From Chlorobiota bacterium (GTDB lineage: Bacteria; Bacteroidota; Ignavibacteria; Ignavibacteriales; Ignavibacteriaceae): a DNA stretch of 6,780 nt. The translations under genes and the position numbers were made by a program. How positions within the stretch are numbered: the stretch's first letter is position 1; each line of letters begins with the position of its first letter. Below are positions 1 through 5,416 of this stretch, one piece after another. The DNA lies in NCBI GenBank assembly GCA_008363265.1, contig RHKR01000123.1, positions 1 through 6,780 of the forward strand, given 5' to 3'. Under the pieces are notes generated by a model that was not told the origin of the DNA, did not search any database, and was given only the letters and a program-made list of their open reading frames with translations.

Positions 1-915
1 GCTATCAAGATCGAAATGCCTGAGGCAGGTGATATAAAAATCAACATGACATCTAATGTTACATCACACGCGTTCAAGAAGAACAGCAACGGATTCCTCC
101 AGCATGTGAAAAACACCATTGCAGTTGCAAGCGGCAAGGGCGGCGTAGGTAAAAGCACCGTGGCCGTTAACCTCGCAGTTTCACTTGCGCTTGAAGGCGC
201 GAAAGTTGGTCTTATCGACGCCGATATCTACGGCCCCAGCATCCCCCTGATGCTCGGAGTTAACGAAAAACCGCTCGTTAGGCAGGTGGAAAACCAGATC
301 AGAATACTCCCTCTTACCAAGTTCGGAATTCAGCTTATGTCGATCGGCTTCCTCGTTGATGACAATCAGGCTGTGATCTGGAGAGGCCCGATGGCTTCAG
401 GTGCAGTACGCCAGTTCATGACAGATGTCGACTGGGACGACCTCGATTACCTCCTATTCGACATGCCTCCCGGAACTGGTGATATACAGCTCACACTTTG
501 CCAGACCATCCCCCTGACAGGCGCGGTTATAGTTACCACTCCTCAGGAAGTGTCGCTCGCCGATGCGAGGAAAGCCGCCCAGATGTTCGAAAGGGTCAAC
601 GTTCCGGTGCTTGGAGTTGTCGAGAACATGAGCTATTTTATAGCTCCCGATACTAAAAATAAATATGAGATATTCGGAAGTGGCGGCGGACAGAGACTCG
701 CCAACGAATGCAATTCCGAATTCCTCGGTTCAATTCCGATCGATCCCCGTATCAGGGTCGGCGGTGACAAAGGTATTCCCGTCGTGTATGATATCCCCGA
801 CTCCGAAGAGGCGGCTATCATCACCGGCATTTCAAGAAATCTCGCACAGCAGATCTCGATCTCGAATGCAAAACAGGAATCCCAGAAACTCGAAATAATC
901 TTAAGTGACGAATGA
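1..915 (+). CDS. mrp: Mrp/ApbC (NBP35-type) iron-sulfur carrier P-loop ATPase, 5' end cut by window
   Basis: Iron-sulfur cluster carrier/insertion ATPase of the cytoplasmic Mrp/ApbC/Nbp35 family. The frame is open to base 1, and the residues before the Met at 16 (AIKIE) read on into what looks like the tail of an N-terminal MIP18/DUF59 domain. The Met at 16 is therefore probably internal and the gene starts outside the window. Numbering from that Met, a deviant Walker A (GKGGVGKST) lies at residues 40–48, the switch/Walker B stretch (DMPPGTGD) at 149–156, and the family motif ENMSYF at 203–208. In most Mrp proteins the last motif is followed by a CPxC pair that binds a bridging cluster; here that place reads APDT (210–213), so the cysteines are absent. 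This variant is known in other Mrp lineages, so it need not mean loss of function. The gene overlaps the downstream nfu-like gene by 4 nt (ATGA), which suggests a joint role in Fe-S maturation. Family assignment is very secure. Confidence 0.95.
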   Translation, partial: AIKIEMPEAGDIKINMTSNVTSHAFKKNSNGFLQHVKNTIAVASGKGGVGKSTVAVNLAVSLALEGAKVGLIDADIYGPSIPLMLGVNEKPLVRQVENQIRILPLTKFGIQLMSIGFLVDDNQAVIWRGPMASGAVRQFMTDVDWDDLDYLLFDMPPGTGDIQLTLCQTIPLTGAVIVTTPQEVSLADARKAAQMFERVNVPVLGVVENMSYFIAPDTKNKYEIFGSGGGQRLANECNSEFLGSIPIDPRIRVGGDKGIPVVYDIPDSEEAAIITGISRNLAQQISISNAKQESQKLEIILSDE

Positions 916-1148
916 GCGACAGCCAGAAACAGAGAATATTAGACGCCCTCGATAAGATAAGGCCATACCTGAAGGCCGACGGGGGTGATATCGAACTCGT
1001 TAATGTTACTCCCGATGGGATCGTGGAGGTGAGACTCACCGGCGCGTGCAGCTCATGTCCCATGTCTCAGATGACTCTCAGAGCGGGTGTTGAGCGTGCC
1101 ATCGTGCGTGAAGTGCCCGGCATCAGAAGAGTTGAGGCTGTGTCCTGA
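912..1148 (+). CDS. Nfu-type (NifU C-terminal domain) iron-sulfur scaffold/carrier protein
   Basis: A 78-residue single-domain Nfu protein, the NifU C-terminal domain that assembles or carries a [4Fe-4S] cluster, usually as a dimer sharing two CxxC motifs. It begins with a helix ending in the family motif PYLKADGGDIEL (18–29), followed by a beta strand and then the cluster motif CSSCPMS with cysteines at 46 and 49. The length is that of a stand-alone domain, with no A-type or NifU N-terminal part. The start ATG overlaps the mrp stop by 4 nt (ATGA), and only a weak AAGTGA lies upstream, so translation is probably coupled. Since the neighbouring Mrp lacks its own CxxC, this protein may supply the cluster that Mrp handles; that link is inference. 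The family call is secure. Confidence 0.95.
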   Translation: MSDSQKQRILDALDKIRPYLKADGGDIELVNVTPDGIVEVRLTGACSSCPMSQMTLRAGVERAIVREVPGIRRVEAVS

Positions 1149-1167
1149 TATTTTGGAACTGAATCAG

Positions 1168-1211
1168 TTTTTCCGTGGTTACTATTTTATAAATAAATAA
1201 CCACGGAAAAA
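1168..1211. repeat. Perfect 14-bp inverted repeat in front of the B12-binding protein gene
   Basis: The left arm TTTTTCCGTGGTTA (1168–1181) and right arm TAACCACGGAAAAA (1198–1211) are exact reverse complements, separated by 16 AT-rich bases. The right arm contains the only Shine-Dalgarno-like GGA (1205–1207) and ends on the A of the ATG at 1211. As DNA it could be an operator for a dimeric regulator flanking a TATAAA (1188–1193) in the spacer. As RNA it would fold into a hairpin that hides the translation start. It does not look like an intrinsic terminator, because the downstream side is A-rich rather than T-rich. The repeat is seen directly; its role is inferred. Confidence 0.85.
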
Positions 1212-1852
1212 TGATCAGAGACGTTCAATACTGGGATTTCTTCAATGCCCTTACCCAAGGTGACAAGCACCACTGTAAGGAGATTTTCGTTTCGCTCGCT
1301 GAGAGCGGAACCGACATCAAGGATATCTATATAAACCTCATCCAAAGATCACTCTACAGGATCGGTAAAATGTGGGAAGAGGGAAAGATATCGATCGCCG
1401 AAGAGCATATGGCTACCAAGATAACCGAATACCTCGTGGATATCTCCTCCCAGTACTTCACTCCTGCCCCCTCTTGTGGTAAAACCATAGTGATAACCGG
1501 TATCGATAAGGACTTTCATGATATCGGCGCACGAATGGTTTCCAGTATCTTCGAACTGCACGGATGGAATACCGTCTTCCTTGGTGGTAATACCCCAAAG
1601 AGAGAAGTGCTGGCTCTGATCGAGAACACCCGCCCCGATGTACTTGGCATCACTTACAGTCTCTACATCAATTTTCTCAGATTCGTCGAGCTGCTCGACG
1701 CGATAAAGAATGAATTCCCCGACCAGACCTTGCTGATCGGAGGTCAGGGTCTTGCCAGCGACACAAACAACACTCTTGCGAAATACCCCAACGCGGTTTA
1801 CGTTAAGTCCCTGGAGGAACTCGAAAAGTTCATAGAAGACCGTAAACAGTAG
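1211..1852 (+). CDS. Stand-alone cobalamin (B12)-binding protein, helical cap plus Rossmann domain
   Basis: A 213-residue soluble protein made only of the two-part B12-binding module shared by methionine synthase, MtaC-type corrinoid proteins and CarH/LitR photoreceptors. Residues ~1–85 form the helical cap, with W55 followed by E65-H66 (W-x9-EH), the spacing I recall from CarH. Residues ~90–213 are the Rossmann part: DFHDIG (101–106) gives the DxHxxG motif whose His ligates cobalt from below. T148-Y149-S150 stands at the SxL site, and GG at 177–178 fits the usual spacing. CarH's upper-ligand His, next to the Trp, is Glu here (E56), so AdoCbl light sensing as in CarH is not supported. There is no MerR, kinase or methyltransferase domain. 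It could be a corrinoid carrier, or a sensor acting on a partner as AerR-type proteins do. The start at 1211 fits the domain and has only a GGA four bases upstream. Cofactor binding is likely; the biological role is unknown. Confidence 0.88.
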   Translation: MIRDVQYWDFFNALTQGDKHHCKEIFVSLAESGTDIKDIYINLIQRSLYRIGKMWEEGKISIAEEHMATKITEYLVDISSQYFTPAPSCGKTIVITGIDKDFHDIGARMVSSIFELHGWNTVFLGGNTPKREVLALIENTRPDVLGITYSLYINFLRFVELLDAIKNEFPDQTLLIGGQGLASDTNNTLAKYPNAVYVKSLEELEKFIEDRKQ

Positions 1853-1877
1853 TAGCTGTTTTCTCATCTTTTATTGT

Positions 1878-1885
1878 TAAATTTG
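1878..1885 (+). promoter_or_regulatory. Possible Bacteroidota-type -7 element upstream of the mla-like cluster
   Basis: TAAATTTG matches the TAnnTTTG -7 consensus of Bacteroidota primary sigma factors and lies about 40 bases before the permease start, in the 73-nt AT-rich spacer (1853–1925). There is no clear TTTG -33 element at the expected distance; the nearest candidate is T-rich sequence around 1857–1862. The same spacer holds two copies of GATAAAT (1890–1896, 1907–1913), which could serve as an alternative -10. This is weak evidence for a promoter of the downstream cluster. Confidence 0.25.
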
Positions 1886-1925
1886 GCTTGATAAATGTCC
1901 GGTTTGGATAAATTGAGCCAGATTG

Positions 1926-2687
1926 ATGTTGCCCGGAATTCAGAACCTTAATTTCTTCAATTTTTTGGTTACGGTTGTCAGTGAGTTCTTCACCCGAAGG
2001 GAGTTGAGGCACGTCACCCTGACCATTACTGCCCGCCAGATCCTCTTCACAGGATACGAAGCACTGTCAATTATTACTCTCTCGGCTGTGGCCGTGGGTG
2101 CGGTTATTGTTCTGCAGGGGAACTCTGTTCTCGACAACTTCTCCCAAAGCCCGATGTACTACACCATCCTCGTGGCAATAATCCCGAGGGAGCTCAGCAC
2201 TCTTCTCACCGCGCTGATCGTAATAGCCCGTTCCGGGACCGCGATCTCGACCGAGATCGGCAACATGAACATCAACAACGAAACACTCGCCATCTACTCA
2301 TTCGGCATCTCGCCCATCGCATACCTTGCGATCCCGCGTGTGATCGGAATGGTCGCATCGGTGGTGTGCCTTACCATTTACTTCAATGTAGCGGCTTTCG
2401 CAAGCAGCTGGTTCGTTAACTTCCTCTCTGACGCGGTGATCCCCTCCCACTTCCTTTTTGAACTTTTCACGGCACTAAGCATAACCGACCTGCTGATGGG
2501 GATAATGAAATCGACCCTCTTCGGGTTCTTCATTGGGGTGATCGCCTGCTACAACGGATTCAAAGTGCAGCGCGCGATAACTGAAGTGCCGCAGAGAACC
2601 ATCAAGACCGTGGTGAACTCGGTTGCCAGTCTTGTGCTGCTCGATATTCTCGTCACCGCCCTCTTCTACCTCTACTTCTATGAGTGA
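1926..2687 (+). CDS. mlaE: MlaE-family ABC transporter permease (MCE/Mla lipid transport)
   Basis: Inner-membrane permease of the MlaE/TrpD-like (DUF140) family, which with an MlaF ATPase and an MCE-domain MlaD moves phospholipids between the membranes of diderm bacteria. The protein is 253 residues, close to the family length. An amphipathic N-terminus is followed by hydrophobic segments at ~45–65, 77–105, 130–160, 195–210 and 228–251. Family motifs include PRELSTLLTALIV (87–99), EIGNM (110–114), SPIAYLAIPR (129–138), and GIMKSTLFGFFIG (192–204) with IACYNG (206–211). The EqiDAL-like coupling segment that normally contacts the ATPase reads NNETLAIYSFGI (117–128), so its usual acidic residues have changed. 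ATG 1926 is preferred over TTG 1923 or 1929. No strong Shine-Dalgarno is seen, only a GAG at 1915–1917. The stop lies inside the start region of the next gene, so translation is coupled. Family assignment is secure; activity is open because its ATPase partner is degenerate. Confidence 0.92.
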   Translation: MLPGIQNLNFFNFLVTVVSEFFTRRELRHVTLTITARQILFTGYEALSIITLSAVAVGAVIVLQGNSVLDNFSQSPMYYTILVAIIPRELSTLLTALIVIARSGTAISTEIGNMNINNETLAIYSFGISPIAYLAIPRVIGMVASVVCLTIYFNVAAFASSWFVNFLSDAVIPSHFLFELFTALSITDLLMGIMKSTLFGFFIGVIACYNGFKVQRAITEVPQRTIKTVVNSVASLVLLDILVTALFYLYFYE

Positions 2688-3417
2688 GATGGTCATCAGA
2701 GGCGTTAACTGCCTCCCGGAAGAAGGGGAAGGGTTCAGCGGGCTTGATGCCGATCTTACGGGCAAGAGGCTGGTCGGAATTGTCGCCGAGGTTGAAGAGT
2801 CAGCCATCCTGCTTCTCCGCATACTCGCCGGTCTGCACAAGCCCGTGGCAGGTGAAATACTGTATGACGGGAAAAGCCTGTATGGGATCACAGAAGAGGA
2901 AAGATCGAAGCTGATACGCTTGAACAGTTACATCTTCGACAGCGGAGGTCTCGTCTCAAATCTTTCGGTTCTTGAGAACATCTCACTTCCCTACGATTTT
3001 GTTGAGATCGATTCAACCGAAGAGAAGAAGATGGAAGAGATAAAAGGGTTCCTCTCACTTTTCAGTGTTGACCGGGCGATACTTGCCAAAAGACCCTCGA
3101 TGCTTAACAAAAGTGAGATCAAAATCATAAATTACATCCGGGCTTTTATCATAGATCCGGAGATCGCGTTCATCGAGCTACCCTTCTCAAGGCTGAACAA
3201 GACCAATGAAAAGAAGCTCGAAGAATTCCTGATCAACAGATCGTTTAAGAACCGGAAAACGCATATATTTGCCACTCAGAGATACTCAAAATTGCTCGAA
3301 ACGGCCGACGCGGTAATCGCCAGAAAAAAGAGTACCGCGACCTGTTTCACACGGGAGGATAACGGTAAAGCCGCCTTCGACTACGGGCTGTTCTTTGAGA
3401 ATCAGGAGAACATTTGA
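2680..3417 (+). CDS. MlaF-position ABC ATPase homologue with all catalytic motifs replaced (pseudo-ATPase)
   Basis: A 245-residue ABC nucleotide-binding-domain homologue in the mlaF slot between mlaE and mlaD. Scaffold features are kept: RILAGLHKPVAGEILYDGKS (47–66), SGGLVSNLSVLENISLP (88–104), and the RAFIIDPEIAF stretch (154–164) that normally joins signature to Walker B. Every nucleotide-handling motif is altered. The Walker A site reads AEVEESAI (36–43), with Ala where the Lys should be. The Q-loop Gln is D87, and LSGG is LNKS (142–145). Walker B Asp-Glu is E166-L167, D-loop SGLD is SRLN (170–173), and the H-loop His is Q200. The frame has no stops, and other frames do not restore a P-loop, so this is not a simple frameshift. 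ATG 2680 is chosen because homology begins there; it overlaps mlaE by 8 nt, and ATG 2689 is the alternative. Loss of ATP hydrolysis is inferred from the residues; a structural or regulatory role on the permease is likely. Confidence 0.88.
   Translation: MSEMVIRGVNCLPEEGEGFSGLDADLTGKRLVGIVAEVEESAILLLRILAGLHKPVAGEILYDGKSLYGITEEERSKLIRLNSYIFDSGGLVSNLSVLENISLPYDFVEIDSTEEKKMEEIKGFLSLFSVDRAILAKRPSMLNKSEIKIINYIRAFIIDPEIAFIELPFSRLNKTNEKKLEEFLINRSFKNRKTHIFATQRYSKLLETADAVIARKKSTATCFTREDNGKAAFDYGLFFENQENI
3404..3409 (+). promoter_or_regulatory. Strong Shine-Dalgarno site for the MCE protein gene
   Basis: AGGAGA lies seven bases before ATG 3417, inside the end of the ATPase-like gene. It decides the start in favour of ATG 3417 over the in-frame TTG at 3414, and is the best ribosome-binding site in the window. 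It suggests the MCE protein is translated well in its own right, as well as by coupling through the TGATG junction. Confidence 0.75.
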
Positions 3418-4469
3418 TGTCAAAGCTTAAATACACCAAGATATTCGTGACAGTCTTCATCGCCGTGGCGGTCATCGCCGTGGCAGGACTTACTTTGTCG
3501 ATCCTGATAAGCGAAAAAGTTTTCTCGACAAAACTCAAGTACAAGGCAAAATTCTCCGATGCCACAGGGCTCAAGGGAAATGTACCCGTTATCTACAAAG
3601 GCTTCAAAATCGGTTACATCAACGATATCGAACTGGCGGCCGACAACAATGTATACGCGGACCTGCTGATATATGAAGAGTATGAGAAACTGATGAATGA
3701 TAACTGCATACTCTATAAAAGCACGAACCCGATCACCTCGGTAACCAACATTCTGTTTCTTACCGGCACCCGGAAAGGAAATGTTCTGAAACAAGGCGCA
3801 CTGATACCGGGGTTCGACACTTATGAAGGAAAGGTGCTGCAGAGGCAACACTCGATCCCCTTCCAGGGTGATGCCATCGGGTCTCTGATGTTTAAAGTGG
3901 AATCGATACTGGATGAACTGAGTCCGCAGATGTCTGATTCCGCCGGAGCTTCGATAATGGACTCTTTCGCCGCGCTCGACACCACTTTCAAACGGATAAA
4001 CTCGATCGTCACCAATGTTGATGAAACCATGGTGATGGTAAAAGACGGACTTAAAAGCAGCAAAGGTGGTGTTTTCGGCGGATTGGCAAAAGTTGATGAC
4101 CTGATGACCGAACTAACAGCGACCACGAAAAATGCACGGACACTGATGGTCACCATCGATGAAACGCTCGTGAACTACAAGAAACCCGACAGCCTCGCGA
4201 TAAAAATGATCGATCCTACGGGTGAGAACTTCCTGAAACCTGTGCAGAAATCGCTGGCATCTGTCAACGAACTGCTCCCCGAGATAAACCGTCTTCTGGT
4301 ATACACCAACGACCAGACCACCAACATCTCCCTGATCCAGGAAAAGATCAAAAAGGTTCTCGACGACTTTGAAGTAACCCTCGAGATACTGAACCGGAAT
4401 CCGCTCATTAACTTCAACACCGATGTCGGTAAGAAAAAAGTTGAACAGGGAAAGAAGAGACCGCGATGA
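3417..4469 (+). CDS. mlaD: MlaD-like MCE-domain protein, membrane anchored, with long helical C-terminus
   Basis: Substrate-handling MCE protein of a Mla-type lipid transporter, anchored in the inner membrane with its bulk in the periplasm. It has 350 residues. After a short basic N-terminus (SKLKYTK) comes one transmembrane helix at ~9–32, then the MCE domain at ~42–131 with the typical FSDATGLKGNVPVIYKGFKI (46–65) and a LFLTG strand near 113–117. Residues ~150–325 are mostly predicted helix and rich in Asp/Glu/Ser/Thr, resembling the extended helices of longer MCE proteins. RNPLINF (327–333) resembles the C-terminal RNPL signature of other MCE proteins. The tail is strongly basic (GKKRPR at the end). 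E. coli MlaD is about 183 residues, so this is a long form that may reach further across the periplasm. The upstream junction is TGATG (1-nt overlap) and the downstream overlap is 4 nt, so it belongs to the mlaE cluster. Family is secure; the symbol is by position and domain. Confidence 0.88.
   Translation: MSKLKYTKIFVTVFIAVAVIAVAGLTLSILISEKVFSTKLKYKAKFSDATGLKGNVPVIYKGFKIGYINDIELAADNNVYADLLIYEEYEKLMNDNCILYKSTNPITSVTNILFLTGTRKGNVLKQGALIPGFDTYEGKVLQRQHSIPFQGDAIGSLMFKVESILDELSPQMSDSAGASIMDSFAALDTTFKRINSIVTNVDETMVMVKDGLKSSKGGVFGGLAKVDDLMTELTATTKNARTLMVTIDETLVNYKKPDSLAIKMIDPTGENFLKPVQKSLASVNELLPEINRLLVYTNDQTTNISLIQEKIKKVLDDFEVTLEILNRNPLINFNTDVGKKKVEQGKKRPR
4454..4460 (+). promoter_or_regulatory. 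Shine-Dalgarno site for the lipoprotein gene
   Basis: GAAGAGA, in a purine-rich run from 4447, lies five bases before ATG 4466 inside the 3' end of the mlaD-like gene. It supports ATG 4466, which also gives a proper lipoprotein signal peptide and a 4-nt ATGA overlap. Confidence 0.65.
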
Positions 4470-5416
4470 AAAAACTCATATTTCTCGTTCTGCCTCTCCT
4501 TTTTCTCGCGGGTTGTTTCTCCTCGACTGTTTTGGATCAGCCGAAGAGCGAGTCACAGAGTGACGGTGATGATTTTTTCAATCTGGCGAATGATCTTATA
4601 AACCGTAATCAGGTCGGGCCGGCACTGATCTCTCTCGATGAGGCCTACAACAGTTACTCACTGCTTGATGATGTATCCGGGAAAACCAAGGTGCTGCTTA
4701 AGAAGGCGAACATATTTGCTGCCACGGGTGAAGTTGCCAAGGGAGACAGCATACTCTCCGCGGAGTTCCTTCTCCTCCCCGGAAGGGCGGACACGATAAA
4801 CTACCTCAACTCGCTGACAGAGTTTTACTATGTGTCTGAGAGGTACGACAGCGTTTTGGCGATCGCAAAAAAGTTTAACACCTACTACACCTCCCACCCA
4901 GCCGCCCTGATAGCCACTGCATACCTGACCCTGGCAAAGTTTGCTCTTAAGACGAACTATGAAATGGAGCTCTCTGACCTGAACCGTGCTTTTGTCGCGC
5001 TTGACAGGGATCAGAGGTACCCCGCGGATCAGCTTGCGTTCGCCTTTTACACACGGGCTTACATCGCCCTTGCTGAAGGTAACACTAAAGACGCGGAATT
5101 CTGGGGGAAGAAGGCATATGACGAGGATCTCGACAATGAAGACTATCTGGCCATTGCCTATGATCTGGAGTTGCTGGCAGAGATAGCGGAAGGGAAGAAT
5201 GACCTCAATGCAGCCGCGGGCTTCTATAAAAGAGCGAGCGACTCATACTTTGCCCTCGGAATCGGGGAGGAAAGCATACACTGCGAGGCGAAAAGTCTTA
5301 TACTCAGAATTAAAACAAAAGGCGATAATTCATTTCTGAAGAACCGCCTTAAACACTTGAAGGAGAAGATCACCGATCCCCTCCTCAGGAAGGAAATAGA
5401 GGCTACTGTTAACTGA
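4466..5416 (+). CDS. TPR-like helical lipoprotein at the end of the mla-like cluster
   Basis: A predicted lipoprotein of 316 residues with no family I can name precisely. The N-terminus is a classic type II signal: two lysines, a Leu-rich core, and the lipobox LAGC with the modified Cys at 17. The residues after it (FSS) include no Asp at +2, so outer-membrane delivery is plausible. After a polar Ser/Asp/Gln linker (18–36), the rest is antiparallel helices of TPR type. The clearest repeats are at ~186–220 (YTRAYIALAEGNTKDAEFW) and ~226–262 (LLAEIAEGKNDLNAAAGFY), with weaker ones at ~48–75, 75–100 and 110–140. No enzyme motif is seen. It overlaps the MCE gene by 4 nt, so it probably belongs to the same complex, perhaps as an outer-membrane docking or assembly factor where other systems use MlaA/MlaC or PqiC-type proteins. 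That role is inference from position only. Confidence 0.85.
   Translation: MKKLIFLVLPLLFLAGCFSSTVLDQPKSESQSDGDDFFNLANDLINRNQVGPALISLDEAYNSYSLLDDVSGKTKVLLKKANIFAATGEVAKGDSILSAEFLLLPGRADTINYLNSLTEFYYVSERYDSVLAIAKKFNTYYTSHPAALIATAYLTLAKFALKTNYEMELSDLNRAFVALDRDQRYPADQLAFAFYTRAYIALAEGNTKDAEFWGKKAYDEDLDNEDYLAIAYDLELLAEIAEGKNDLNAAAGFYKRASDSYFALGIGEESIHCEAKSLILRIKTKGDNSFLKNRLKHLKEKITDPLLRKEIEATVN

Noticed and set aside
1149..1210. A cobalamin riboswitch upstream of the B12-binding protein.
   Set aside because: The spacer is only 62 nt, far too short for that aptamer, and no B12-box-like core is visible.
1168..1211. An intrinsic terminator for the mrp–nfu pair.
   Set aside because: The 3' side of the stem is A-rich and runs into a coding start, with no T-tract after it.
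1349..1867. A 172-codon open frame on the minus strand.
   Set aside because: It lies antisense within the B12-binding protein gene, whose product has clear family motifs. The antisense product shows no recognisable domain and no ribosome-binding site.
2623..2679. An earlier ATG (2623) extending the ATPase-like protein by 19 residues.
   Set aside because: The added residues are Ser/Pro/Thr-rich read-through of the out-of-frame mlaE end, and ABC homology begins at the later start.
2776..2811. A frameshift or sequencing error hiding a normal Walker A.
   Set aside because: One alternative frame gives ELSPRLKSQPSC-like sequence and the other hits a stop; neither contains GxxGxGKS. The other motifs far downstream are also lost.
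2475..2891. A 138-codon minus-strand frame across the mlaE/mlaF-like junction.
   Set aside because: Both + strand genes there are well supported. The antisense translation is low-complexity and unlike a protein family.
3420..3851. A 143-codon open frame on the minus strand.
   Set aside because: It is a shadow of the MCE protein gene, with a Cys/His-scattered composition and no family resemblance.
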